From the NCBI GenBank assembly GCA_964017235.1, contig OZ024927.1:24075160-24139159 (forward strand): 64,000 nucleotides of DNA, in the 5' to 3' direction. Positions 26,901 to 41,900 of this stretch are shown piece after piece (position 1 is the stretch's first letter; the number at the start of each line of letters is the position of its first letter). The notes under the pieces were generated by a model. It did not search any database, had not been told where the DNA came from, and saw only the letters and a list, made by a program, of their open reading frames with translations. The stretch is from Sabellastarte sp. h YS-2021. Lineage: Eukaryota > Annelida > Polychaeta > Sabellida > Sabellidae. The position numbers and the translations under genes are program-made.

Positions 26901-29900
26901 TAGATGCCAAACTTGCTAGCCACCAGGCCACTGAGGACCTTTTAATAAGTTCAAATCTTAACACTCTAATCTCTACTAAAATAGTTAGTTTAAGATTTAC
27001 ACTCTTTCTCACCACATTTTACATTTTATAAGATAATTCCACAGCAGACTCTGACAAAAACCAATGAGTCACATTTAGGTTTAAGCACAGCAAATTACTA
27101 TATTTCCTATTTATAGATGTAAGTTATCTATCACAACAGCTTTTTCCTACGATCCCCTTGTCTAAGGAACAGACCCTAGATATTTAAAGGGATTTCTCTC
27201 TGGCATCTGTTAGGAAAGAACTTAAAACCTACTTATTTGGCAGGGATTTTGTCACCTCAATCTTCCATTGCTTAGCGGATACATAATGACTGAATAACTG
27301 TTGAATCATGACTGTGTTTCTGCACCTTAGAAACCACTAGTAGTGACATTAAGCACCATAAAAGTACAAGATTAGCTTTGAAAACTGAAACTTTAACTTT
27401 TCAGAGTGGCTCCAACCCACACTAATAATTCTCATGGACAAGTGTTTCAATCAAGTTCACCCATCAGACAATGGTCAGATATTGCAAAAAATGAACTCAA
27501 AAACAAATGCCACCAAGCCCATTTAGAAGATTAACTACTCAAAAGTAAAGATATTTTAAAACAAACTTTTATAAAGAATTTGGAAAACTGGTGAAAATGT
27601 ATATTACAATACAATGTACATTATTGTACTGCATAAGGTCAAGCAAGAATCTGATATTTTCCAAAATTTACACTTGCACCTATCAAGCAGATCAGACATT
27701 TCACAAGAGTAACATTGTCTTGAAATCTTACAAATGAAAATGTCCTTTTTACACAGTTTATCACAGTTGGGGCACTGTAAACATTACAGGACCCACCTTT
27801 CGTATTGGCCTTGATATCAGCCAGTATTTTGAGGGCCTTGAGAATGTCACATTTGACAAACAAGGGCGCGTGTCTGTTGGTGAATTTCATTGAGGTCAGA
27901 GCCTCCCACTGGTCATTGTTGACGTTTTTCAGGAACAGGATGAAATGCTTTTTTTTCTCTTCTGTAATATATAACCACAGGACATATAACCACAAGAACA
28001 TAACCACAAAGAAGTTGTGGAAACTAAAATCACATAAAATACAACCCCAAATAATACAACCAAAGAAGCCACAACAGTAGAGAAGATAACCACAGAACAA
28101 CCAATCAGTGACACCAACGAATTAAGCTAGGACTGAAACTGAAGTAATACGCTGAACCCATTTCTTCACTTGAAAATTTTGCATGCTCTTGCAAATTTTA
28201 CAAATGAAATATAAACAAAGACTGCTTACAAAGCTGAAATAAGTATTTTAAAAAGTTTTGTCAGAAATATAATAATGTGATATCCCACTAAATTTAAAGT
28301 TTCCCTGAAAAATATTAACTGCTACCCCCATTTCTCGTTACTTTATGTCTCATGTACCCACACATCCATTTTTCAGCCTGGATTACTTGCTACTGAACAA
28401 ATCCAAATTTCTTCTGCAAACTAATTTCACAAATTAAAATGAGCACTAGTTTTTCACATTACTAACCAGTTGTCCGTGGGTTGTACGCAGGTTCAGTGTA
28501 CATGATGTTGCTGATTTTGAGGTTATTGCGGAGTTTCTCAGCGCCATGGTCTGACAGATCCACAAACATGCATGAGATGCGCTGGTCCATACAGACACGA
28601 CACTGTTGAATGTCTGCTAGAGGGATGTGCAGGTCCTTGGGAACATTGCTACGGCTGTCTACAATTAAATAATAAATATAGAGGAAAAAATTTAAATAAA
28701 TATGATGTTAATATGATTAGAACAAGAGAATGCCGACACTTGGGGATGGTGTCATAGTAATATTGTAAACTCTGGTAGAGTAATAAATCTAAAATTCGCC
28801 AGGAATCTAAAATTCGCCACCTCTAAAAGCTTAGTTAATTTTATGAAGAAAATGATGTTTTTGTCCAAAAATTCGTATTTTTCAGTTCAAAAAGCCTTAA
28901 TTTACTATACAGTCAACAAATCTCACCACAATTCATTTATTTTATTAGTATTTTTACATGTGGCGAATTTCAGATATGTGGCAAATTTTAGATTTCTTAC
29001 TCTACTACTGACTTTTGGTTGAAAATTTGAATCTGAAAATTGATCACAAAATATTAGGGATAGGTTGGTATCAAAAAAGGTAAATTGAGGAGTCACCAAT
29101 GTAAAATCATTCCAATTCCAGGAGTCTGCATTTTATTACACTCTAATCAAACATAGACATTTCCTCTGAAGGAAATCACAATAAAAGTACCCAAATGCCA
29201 AAACCACGAGAGAACATGGGATAAAAGTGTGAAATTTCTTTAATTTTGTGGTTTGTTTCCATTATTTTTTCATTCCCTTATAAGTGTGGACAAGCAAGAC
29301 TGAGGTCAGATGGAAACAAAAAGATTATATTTTCTTCAGATTGAGGGGTTATGTCTACTATTTAAAGTTTTCCTTAAATTATATGTGTTGAGCCAAGTGG
29401 CAGAGTGGAAAATACTCTTGGTACCGAGACACCAGGCCTATCGACCCATCCCTACAAAATACAAGAACGATGTTACTAAAACATTTATATCACCACCATA
29501 TAGCCTTTAGCACTTATTTTTGTCAACAGCGACAAATTTATGGTTACACAAATATCTTTTTGTCTATGAGCCCAAGTCTACATCTTAATGATTCTCTGTA
29601 CTTGGGGATATTGAATTGCTGATCTTACCTTTGTCAATGGTGACAAAGAGACCCTGTGTGTTGTCTGCTTTCACCCTGAGATGGGTGGATGCCTTGGCTC
29701 TGAAAGTGCCCACCCACACCTGGTCACAGTCCAACTGTACCTCTGTGTTTTGAACCAAACCTGAAAGCAAAAGCCAATGAATCTCAGACAGGGATTTTAG
29801 GGGGAGATATTGGAGAACACTGATTTTTCCTAAAATCACGGGTTCAAGATTGTGTGAACCCACATATCGTGTGAAACCAACGGCTCTTAACCACACAAGG

Positions 29901-32900
29901 TTATAAACATACACACAATCATTTTAGAAGCTGATTCAGGTGAGAGACAGACACATTCATCACAGGTGATTCTTCTCAATGGAAATCAACTGTTTCATTA
30001 GTTCAGGAATGTACGCACTAGTCGTTTGATTCTTTATAAAAGTCAATAAAAAAGCAATTAATACTTTTGCATTTACAAGTGACACACGTGAACCTGATCT
30101 TACATGGCACAAGTTGGGTGCCGTTCCAAAGACAGTACATCGTCTGTCTGTTGGCACCAGGCTGTTGCACGTGGTAAACGCCTCCCACTACCAGACTTTT
30201 CTGCAGTTCCTGCCACTTCTGCTCATCTTGTGGCACCTGCAACGTCGGGGGACCCCGTGGGCCTGCAGGATTTGTCGCACGAAACACAGGCTGAAAACAA
30301 AATTCAGTAAATAGTATATATATATATATATATGTACATGTATATATACACAAAACATATGAATACAATATTATGAAACTCTCTGTGTGAATACTGTGTG
30401 AATATGTAACAGGGACACTTGAAAACAAGTAAAACAATTCAAAAACCTTTTTGTTCTAGTTTTGGGGAAGTTCTGTTGTTGGTTAAACAGTCTCACATTC
30501 TATATCAAAATTTTTAAAGATTTTTTTTATCATTGCTAAAATATTAGTCCTATCAAACAGCCACACTGAATCGGAACAAAACTTCACTGTTATGCCATCC
30601 TTGAAATTTGTCAAAATTTTTTAGTAACATTGTGATATAATTCCCTGGACAATTTTTGTTCATAAGATATGCTTAGTCCTACTTTCCATATCTCTGTTCC
30701 ATTTTTCTATTAACTCTCTTGACCACAAGTTTTTCTGTTATATTTTCTAAAACATAGCCAAAAATACTTTCATTCCGCATATCAAGTGCTTGATTACTTG
30801 AGGGCATATTGAAACAAGAGGAGAGTGCCCATGAACAGGCACTGTGTCAGCTGACTGAGTGTTTTTGATTTGTGAAGGTGGTAATGAGAGGAAAGCATAA
30901 TTATCAGGGAAAGTGCTGTACACAAGTACAGTAAATGGTAATTGAACAGCATGTTCGAAAGAACTTCCGAAGCTGACAGAAGAAAAGGACAAAAAAAGTT
31001 GTGCCCTGCAAATGGTATTATGAAGGAAAGTAACAAGGTAACTGTTTAAGTGTAAAAAGTAGGTTAAAACATATTTAAAGAAATACTGCAAATGTAATAG
31101 CCTCGTTCCACCTTGAAGAAGGGGTCCAAGGTCAAATCCAACCACACAAAAACATTCCCAGCCCATGATTTCCTATAGGTTGGTTTACCATCCCAAACCT
31201 CTAGGACCAATAATCAGCGAGTTATAAGCAATTTTAAGTTTGGCTATCCTCAATTGACCTTGAAGGAGGAGTCCAGGTCAAATCTGACAACCCAAAAGAA
31301 TCCCAGCCCATGATTTCCTATATGTTGGTTTACCATCCCAAACTTCTAGGGACCATTAATACGCGAGTTATAAGCACTTTTAAGTTTGGCTATCCTCGTT
31401 TGACCTTGAAGGCAGGGTCCAAGGTCAAATCCAACCACACCAAAAGATTCCCAGCCCATGATTTCCTATAGGTTGGTTTTCCATTCCAAACCTCTAGGAC
31501 CAATGATAAGTGAGTTATAAGCACTTTTTAGTTTGGGTATCCTCATTTGACCTTAAAGGAGGGGTCCAAAGTCAAATCGGACCACACCAGAAGATTCCCA
31601 GCCCATGATTTCCTATATGTCTCTTTACCATCCCAAACCTCTAGGACCAATAATAAGCGAGTTATAAGCACTTTTAAGTTTGGCTATCCTTGTTTTTAAT
31701 AAGGGAGATATAAGCACTTTTCATGACTGACAAAGAAACACCTGTGGCGGCCATCTTGTTTTTCAAAATGAGGCCAAAAATAGTCCCAGTCAAGATTTTA
31801 TAATGAGGAACATATCCTGCGAATTTTAGATCTCTACCGGTATACCTATAATACCCTTTGCTCTAGAGGGCCAACAAAAGTCCTTGTTTAAAGTCGAATA
31901 AACGTCCCTGGTGGCCATCTTGTTTTTCAAAATGAGGCCAAAAATATTCCCAGGCAACATTTTATGGTTATTAATATATCCTGCAACTTGAGAAGGCTAG
32001 CTAGAATATTTTTTTTGTTAGAGCGGTAATGGTGAAATCTCTCTACACACTGCGGCTATCCAGAGTATACAATGATTTACTCAACAGTGAGAACCTGAAA
32101 GTAGCTATTGCTCAGCTATGCCATGACATACAGGTCTGCAATTTCAGTATGTTATAGCTAACCAAAAATTACGTGAATAACATATTTAAACAAAATACTC
32201 TAAATGCAATAGTTTTCAAGTTACAACTGATTTACTCAATAGTGATAACCTCAAAGTAGCTATTACTCAGCTATGCAATGAGCTACATGTCTGAATTTTT
32301 ACTATAGTATAGCTGACCCAAAAGTAGGTGAACAACATATTTAAGCAAAATACTGTAAATGCAATAGTTTTCAAGTTACAACTGATTTACTCAATAGTGA
32401 GAACCTGAAAATAGCTATTGCTCAGCTATGCCATGAGTTATAGGTCTGTAATTTCACTATGTTATAGCTGATCCAAAAGTAGGTGAACAACATATTTTAA
32501 CAAAATACTCCAAATGCAATATTTTTCAAGTTACAACTGATTTACTCAACAGTCAGTACCTGAAAATAGCTATTGCTCAGTTGTGCCATGAGCTACAGGT
32601 AATTTCACTTTGTTATAGCTGACCCAAAAGTAGCTGAATAACATATTTACACAAATTTCTGTAAATGCAATAGTTTTCTAATTACAACTGATTTACTCAA
32701 CAGTGAGAACTTCAAAGTAGCTATTACTCAGCTATGCAATGAGCCACAGGTCTGGAATTTCACTATGTTATAGCTGACCCCAAAATAGGTGAATAATACA
32801 TTGAAACACAATATTCTAAATGCAATAGTTTTCATGTTATAAATGATTTACTCAACAGTGATAACCTAAAAGTAGCTATTACTCCGCTATGCCATGAGCT

Positions 32901-35900
32901 ACAGGTCTGAAATTTTACTATGTTATAGCTGACCCAAAAGTAGCTGAATAACATATTTATAGGAAATTCTCTAAATGCAATAGTTTTCAAGTTACAAGTG
33001 ATTTTACTCATGATGGAAGTTACTGAAAAGCCCAAAAGTAGCTATTACTCACTTAGCTATTGAGACAGACACCCAAGTTACTCACCATGTTGTAGCTCTG
33101 AAAAAAGTAGCTGAATAACATATTTTAACAAAATGCTCTAAATGCAACACTTTTCAAGTTATAAGTGATTTTGTGCATGATTTCATGAATTTTAATGCAT
33201 TAAAAATTATTAACAAAATTTCTTAAAAAAAAATAAGACAGATCTAGGTCTCACACTCACACAAGAGAATCTACCTCTGGCCTAGTACATATATGCAAGA
33301 TATTAGAGAAATCCCTGCAATAGTCACTGAGAAAATTGTGATTAAGTGTTGAAATTTTCACACTTTTGGTGGGGGTACCTCCCTTATAATGTCTCTAGCA
33401 AACAGACGAACAGACAGATTTGCATGCCTTGAACATTTTTTCATCCTCGATAGATAAGGTATCTTTTAAAAAAAAAACAGCATGCCTCTAGACCTTGTAG
33501 TTTTGGAGGAGAAGTTGTTCACATGGACGCGGACGCGTTCGCCCACGCCGCAGAGTGACAACATAAAAATGGGTTTTACTTAATAAATATTGACTACCTT
33601 ATGGGTGGATCCAGTCGAGATTGGAGGCATCGATGATCTGGGAGCTGAGTTTAGGATGCTGAAATAGAAACAAAAATAGCCTCAGAGATACCTGTACCCC
33701 ACTGCCTGGGGAAATATAGTTATGGACACCATGAATTAAAGAAAAAGGTGAAAAAGTGCAAAGATAAGGAGATTTTCAATTAGGTAAAAGGTACATATAA
33801 CAATCAGTTGCGGCAATCCATCTAGCTTTGTGATAGGATAAATATTTCTAAAATATGGCAGTAGAAAACATTCTGGCAGATCTAAGACCAAAGTTCACAC
33901 CATGATGATGCACACCTAAAACTTCCAACCAATATATCGACCGAGTGAGAAATTCCCACCCCTTACACTTTCTAGGATATAGCCCCCACAAGATATTAAA
34001 AGTTTAGGTCACTACAGCAAGGTCAAAAATTAAATAGAGGTTCCATGACATTGCACAGCTACACCCCCTAACCAATGTCATTACGAAGTATCAACTTCCT
34101 GCACTTTACGGTTTCCCATATTTAGCCCCAGAAAATATTTATTGGTCAAAATCACCAAGGAAAGGTCACAGGTTAAACCAAGGTCACCCCATGACATTGC
34201 ACAGATACACTCCCAACCAACACTCATGCCAAGTATCACATCCTGCACCTTACAGTTTAAGATATAGCCCTTACAAGATTTTAAGGTCAGGGTCACTATG
34301 GTAATGTTAAATCAAGGTCACACTAAACTTCTGCACACCTCCACCTCCCAACCCATGTCCCCACCAACTATGAACCCCCTATACCTTATGGTTTCTGAGA
34401 ATAAGTCCAGAAAAGACATTTTTCTCCCACTGCCTGCACTGCCGGACACATGCGTGAAAACAATACTACACAGACTTTAAAGGCTGTGCTGTAAAAATAA
34501 ATATAAAAACACTTCTACAAAGTAGCATTATAGAAAATATATACAATATAATTATGATACCATAATGAAACAAAAGCTATAAGATCTTTATTACCTGCTT
34601 GTAATTTCAACAAGGTTCATTCAGTGAAATTAGCATATTGTCATGGTAATCCACTCATCATCTTGGAATTCTGAGTGAACCCTCTCTCCCAGAAGAACAT
34701 TCGTCTCAGATAAATTTTGTGTTCCAAGGATTAATTTCAAGGTGTACTGACTTCAAATCTTCCTGTGTACATTAATTTGACACACAAAGTCACAGCCATT
34801 CATTATACAAGTAAAATTGAAGTTACACATGACAAGATGCACTATATACCTTGGTCTGTGGAAGTTGCTGGCCATGGCGCTGGGATTTGGGAATCCTGGC
34901 ATGGGTGCTGAACCCCTAGCCCCGTGAGGTAAGGTGTTGTTCTGTAGAGGCGGCGGTGGGCGATTGGGCTGCTGACTCATGGCACGAGGTGCAGAGGTCG
35001 CCGCTGTAATTGTGTTTGATGAGATGGCTGCAAAAAAAACAACAGTCACAAAGCTATTTAACTGTGCTGTCAGCACAAAAACGTCAAGACTTATCGGAAT
35101 GAGAATCCATCTAACAGCATAACTTAGGTTTTCACTCAATATGTTACTATCAATAAATTATTTTTCCCTAACCAGGCTTTATATTTATCCCATGATATGA
35201 TTAGATAAAAAAAATTTTTATTTTACATGATTTTAAAACCTTAATCTAACAGCAATGTCTCCCCGACTCAGAACCAATGCTAGTCCAATGACTATTAATA
35301 ATAAGGCTGTGATAGGTTACCCGGTTAACCGAAAACGGTCCGAATTCTTTAAGAAACCGAGTACAAACTAGCGAATTGGGTAACCGAAAAAAGTATTAAA
35401 TATAGCGTAAATCAATGAAATACTTGGACAAACCTTACTATGCTGTCAGATTTCTTTAACTGACATTAGTTTTTCACATATTATTCCTCATTTATTGCGA
35501 TATTTAACATTATTTTTCATCACGGTTTGTTTACATTATCCGACATGTTTCCTTCTCTGCTACTTCCACTGGGTGACAACTAAAACACGGTTACCCGAAT
35601 TTGGATCTGTTCTTTTCATGGCGAATACCGGGTGTAGTTTTTCTGACGAGCTCACAGCCTTAATGACTATATGAATTTTTCTCTAATCAGGCCATTACAC
35701 CCTGGGATCAGCCCGTGGGTCTGTATCAGAAAAAACCCACTAACCAGCAGGGCGTGAGTTTGCGGCCCTGGTGCTGGCTGGAGGGTTGTTTGTCGCAGAC
35801 TTTGAAGTTAGTAGAGCCAACATAATGTCCAGGCCTTCCTCCGGTGTCATCTCTTCCAGGATCTTGTTGTATCGCATGTACCGCTTCTCCATCAGCCCGA

Positions 35901-38900
35901 ACATGCGACCCAGCTCCTGCACCACATTCTTGCTAATTATTTCCTGTGCAGACTCTGCCGTGATGGACGGGAAGATGCTGATACAGCGCTTCAGCTCGCC
36001 TGAAAAAGTGAACAAAGAATTTCAGTTAATACTAGGGGTGTGACTATACTACATTTTCTTGTTCGGGATTCTGCCAATGTAATACCGTCCCGATTCCGGT
36101 TTACCGAATAAGTTTGAGTTTAAACGATTCCCCAATCGAATAGACCTACAAACAGGAAGTGATTTTCTGTAATCCAAAACATGGCAGTGTTTCTCAAAGA
36201 AATCACTTACGAATGCATTAAAATCAAGTGAAATATGAGAGTTTATAATCTCTTCAGATTCAGGATTGACATTTAATATTTCACATTTCCCAATAATTAC
36301 ACAGTGTTGAATCTAGAAATTTTGAAATGTGGGGGCAGTTTCCCCCCATGTCCGAAAAATGTGGGGGCTTGGTCGATAAAAATGGGAACTTGTACCTCCG
36401 TCAAAGAGTGATAAATTTCAGAAGCACTTGTCTATGCATATGTTTGTTAGCAGGATTTCACAAATGCTACTGTATGGATCTTCTTGAAAAAATAGAAGAT
36501 GGAACCTAATCCAACTTAGATCCCATTAAATTTTGTTACTTATCTGGATCACTGCTTGGATAAAAAAAACAAAGACCTTGGGCCGTATTCTATAACAATA
36601 TCTTTCTAGCAATATTTTTTAAAATAGAAGCGCCTCAATGAAAGATCAAATGCTTTAAACTCAGGAACTCATGGCCATAGCACCCAAGTCATTGATATTC
36701 ATGAGAAGATATGAGGTCATAGATTTCCATTGGGGTTTTCTAGCAATATTTTATAAAATCGAAGCCTGAACAAAGATCTAACACTTTAAACTTGAGAACT
36801 CACGGCCATAGCACCCAACTCATTAATATTCATGAGAAGATATGAGGTAACAGACATGCTGTATGAACTGGTTCAACAGTACTGTATTGTTGTTAGTAGT
36901 GCTGGGAGATCGCTTGGATTTTCCGTGTCGATGTTCGTATCGGACATTTGTAACCAAACTTCGAACATTTCCGATTATGGAGTCGAAGTGTTAAAAAGAC
37001 AGATAAAATATTAATATTAAATTATATGAAGTAAAATACACACAAATTACTACAAATATGACCAAAATATAATCTAAAAGCCATTCACAGACATCTCCCT
37101 CACTAACAGACTATGCTTGATGTATCCTCACTTGTGATTGGCTGATTTTATGATTACCATGACAACAGTTGGAAAACCCCAAGGTGTTTCTATTTACATT
37201 ATTTTTATTGCATTCACGGCTAGTTTTGTGATTTTAACTGATGGATATTTCAGATTTTTACAAAATATTATTAAGGTTAGCATTTTATTGTGACCAAAAG
37301 GCTGCAAAGAAATGGATTTAGCAAATATCGGTTTTACTTAAATTTTACCGATCATTGATTGGCAATGAGCCAGCGAGCAATAATACCGAAGTTTGCGAAC
37401 ATCGTCCCAGCATTAGTTGTTAGTATCTGATGTTTGCATCATCCACTTTCCAACTGTAGTATCCATTTCGTTTTCATGTGAAATGACATTTTTTACTGAA
37501 AAAACAACCAAACATAGCCTTCATGATGATAAAATTAAAGGATTCTCGTGCCACGGTCGGTGCCTCTCCATTTTATAAACATGCGGGATCGAGTCTTCTA
37601 CCAAACGTGCCGAACACACCAAATTGCAGGTTAGTACTAAAACTCGTGAGATATCGCATATCCCGCGCTCTAGAAGCATCACTGATTGTATAAGCCGACA
37701 TTCGAGATTCCAGTTGTTAAACTGGTCATGATATTTCAGTAAAATTGTCACGATACCGGTATACAGCCAGTACCGACTCACCCCTAGATGATACAACACT
37801 TGATTGGTAATGAGTGTTTGATTAGGTTGCCGTGTATTAATTATTGGTGACTGTATACCATGACTAATAATTTTAGATGATTGATTGATCAACATCAACA
37901 TTTCCTTCTATATATACCAACAAATCAGTGTGTTTTAGACATACTTTATGTACCATTTTTTCATTAATTAGATACACTTCTGCTTTATATAACATAGAAA
38001 ATTATTACATTAATAAAGATATATATTATCTACCCTGACTTGATCAAATCCAGAAGTACTGCAAGTATTTTCAAAATATCAAATAAATGAAACTATTTTT
38101 GGGTATATACTTAGGAATACAGAGTAAATACTCCTGCACATTTCTAGTTTTGTAAATGTCACTTTTATTTTATTCTGCACATTACATATATTTAGTTACC
38201 TGTGTGTGTATTTTCTTGAACTAATTTGCAAAACGTTTGTACAATTCTAACCAAGCAATTGTAACAAATTTTATTGTAATTTAACTTTTTGTAAGTTAAA
38301 TACTTACCTTATCCTCACAAATGCTTACTTGGTTTTGTGGAGGCAAAACGCGGCGACCAACAAGAATATTTAAAAACTACAAATAGGACGCCCTGTTGAT
38401 AGTAGATGCGAATAGAAACAGGATAGCATAGAAGAACACACATTATCATGTGTAATGTCCACCCCATGAACCTTTTGCCAAAATTGTACAGTAGTCTTAC
38501 AAGACCCTGTTTCATTTGTAAAATATATCAATGATGCTTAAATATTTATTAGTGTAGATGTAAATTATTTCAGCTTCATGCCTTTTTGCATTGGTTGGCT
38601 CGAAAATTTTGATGAAATCACTCTATCTTGCACGGTTAAGAAGATAGAAGCAAATTCCTGTTTTTCTATTTTTGGCAAAAATTTGAAAATTCAAACTGGC
38701 TGCCATTTTTGGGAAACGGAAAATTTTTTGAAAATTGGCAAGAGTACATTTGTTAGATACCCTATGGGTCGAAAATTTCGATGAAATCGCTCTATCTCGC
38801 ACGGTTAAGGAGATAGAAGCAATTTTGTGTTTTGCCATTTTTGGCAAAAATTCGAAAATTCAAAATGGCCACCATTTTTGGGGAGGAGAAAATTTTTGGA

Positions 38901-41900
38901 AAATTGTAAAAGAGTACATTCCTTAGACACCCTATGGGTCGAAAATTTCGACGAAATCGCTCTATCTCGCACGGTTAAGGAGATAGAAGCAAATTTGTGT
39001 TTTGCCATTTTTGGCAAAAATTCGAAATTTCAAAATGGCTGCCATTTTTGGGGAGGGGAAAATTTTTTGAAAATTGCAAAGATTACATTGCTTAGATACC
39101 CTGTGGGTCGAAAATAAATCGCTCTATCTCGCACGGTTAAGGAGATAGAAGCAAATTTGTGTTTTGCCATTTTTGGCAAAAATTCGAAAATTCAAAATGG
39201 CCGCAATCCCATACAAGGTATTAACCCAATGAACCTCCATACCAAATTTCAGAAAGCTAGGCTTAATAGCATTCCTTAAAATGTCTGGAAACCAAAGAGC
39301 TACTCAAAAGTAGCAAAGTAGCTATTACTCAGTTAGCTATAGAGCTATCATCACCAAAAGCAATCCCATACAAGCTATTAACCCAATAAACCTGCATGCC
39401 AAATTTGGTAAAGATAGGATAAGAACTGTTGCCTAAAATGTCTGGAAACCAAGTGGGACGCCGGACGCCGGAAAAAGCAAAAATAATATGTCCACCCCCC
39501 AGTGGGGTGGACATAATTATTCTTGTTCGAGAGGTGAACCCCGTAGTTAGTGATAGGTGCGCATGCGCACAACACATTGTCGGTTGGACTTTGTCGAGAG
39601 ATCCTCATTTAATTTTTGGTCCCCTATGAAAACAAACTTCTGAGGGGAGGAAGGGTGGGTCTGTCCTTGTGAGGATAAGGTAAGTATTTAACTTACAAAA
39701 AGTTAAATTACAATAAAATTTGTTACATTTTATTGCGTAAAATAGCCTTACCTTATCCTCACAAATGCTTGATTCCAACCATAACAGGAGGAGGGGTTTG
39801 TTTTGCAACCTCCCTGTTAATAGATTATGGGGTTCACCATGGAAGCATTTGAGAGAGGATAAGATAAGCTTAAGTATGCTACAACAGAATTTTCCATTAC
39901 TGTAAAATATCTGTAAAGATAAGTAATGATAGGTAATCTCATGAATATTCATGATGTACTGTTGTAGTTGACACTTGTCCCATGTAGCATAAAGTTGTCC
40001 TATATCTAAACCATCACTCATAACTGTGTGGTGGGGAATGGCTTCCTGGGTCCCTCGAGCTGGGAGCTGTCATCCAGCAAGAAGGCACCCCAAGCTGGCT
40101 ATATATATAGCTATATTTACAAAATACAGTCATGAGGCCATCTGCCACAGAAGAAGACATATGTCCATACAAGATACTGGTATGGAAGGAAGAGTAAAGT
40201 ATGTAAGCCATATGAAATACTCAAGAACATACTCAAAGCAATCACATGCTGAGCAGAAACCACTGGGCCTAACTGTAATCTGTTTGGTCTGTGGACTGCC
40301 AAGACACAGCTTAAAAGGTAGAAAATGTGTTGTGGCTCTTCCAATGGCAGGAGCCTAAAATCTGCTCTAGGGACACCCATCCTTGAATACTAAAGAAGCA
40401 GACATGGACCTAACATTATGGGCCTTAACCTGTAGGTCCTGTGTATCAAAATTGGATGACTGATAGCCAATAAGACAGTCTCTCTGATCCAAGAAGAGAT
40501 AGCATCTCATGAAATCTCTGTCAAAGGCCTTCCTTAAAGGATATAAACAAGAGATTCTTTCCCTTCCTTAAAGCACTAGTTCTGTCTAGATAGTATCTAA
40601 GTGCTCTGACAGGGCATGAAGTCATATCCTCAGTCAAGTCTGAGCCCAAAAAAGGTTTAAGAGCTAGAATGACCACTGGTTAGAGCAAATCTGGGCAGTC
40701 AGAAGCCAACTGATCCTTTGCTAAGAAGGCAGGAGAAGGAGAAATAGTGATCTCCTTCCAGTGAGGTTTTGTGTCTGAGGGAAGAATATGTCCAAGTATG
40801 CACCTCCCCCCTCCTTTTGGAAGATGCCAAAGTCATCAGGAAAACAGTCTTGAAAGCCAAAATCTTACGACTGGCAACCTTCAAAGGTCAAAAGTCAAAG
40901 ACAAAAGAACCAAAGATAGGTCTCAAGAGGGAATACCCCTATTTGCAATGGGTTTGTCCCTGTGAAAGCTTACAAGAAGTCTATTCAAGTGTAAACTCTT
41001 GCTCCCTTCCTGGCCAACATATCCCAAAGATTAGCTATTGCAGTTCTATAGCCAGCAATTGTGGCAGGATTCATCCTTTAGAGGCTCAAAAGGGGCCTTA
41101 GTCAAAGCCATGAGGACTAAAGACAGATCCCAGGCTTATCCCAATAAAAGCTCGCAATAAGTCTGTTCAGATTCAAACATTTGCTAACCTCCTGGTCAAA
41201 ATGATCAGCTATGGCAGCCCTATAGCCAGCAGTAGTGGCAGGCTTCAGATTTTAATAGCAAATAAGTGATTCAAAATTCTGCTGAGATAATAGGCTCTGA
41301 GCTGACCACCTGATTCTGTTGGCACCAGAGTTAAAAAAATGGACCACCTTAACTCAGATTCTTCTAGATGAGGGTCTTTGAGGTGCCTTAATTCTATCTG
41401 CCACCTGCTCAGAGAATGATTCAAGTGATTCTGAGGTGTCTAGGTGCCAAAACATGCAGAATTAGATACATGAGATTCTGATGGAACTTCTCACTGAATG
41501 GTTGCTTTAACTGACGAGGCCAGTGAGATAGAAGTAATGGAGGTTTGGTTGACAGATTCACTAGATCCCAAAACCAAAGCATTCTGGGCTACCCTGGTGC
41601 AACTACTATCATCTTGCACCTGTAGGTGTTCATTCCCTGTATCACTTTTGGTATGAGTGCTACAGGACAAAAGGCATAGCCGTCCAGACCCTCCCAGGAG
41701 ATGTTCAATGCATCTATGTTCATAGCATTTGCATCTGGGACTGGTGAGACATAGATTGGTAGTTTGTGATCCAATTTGGTGGCAAACATGTCCACCATTG
41801 GTGTGTACTAGACTAAGCCAAATTAGACTGAATATTTGAGAATGAAGAGACCATTCTGTCTGAATTATTTTGTCTTTCCTGGAGAGACTGTCGACTATGA

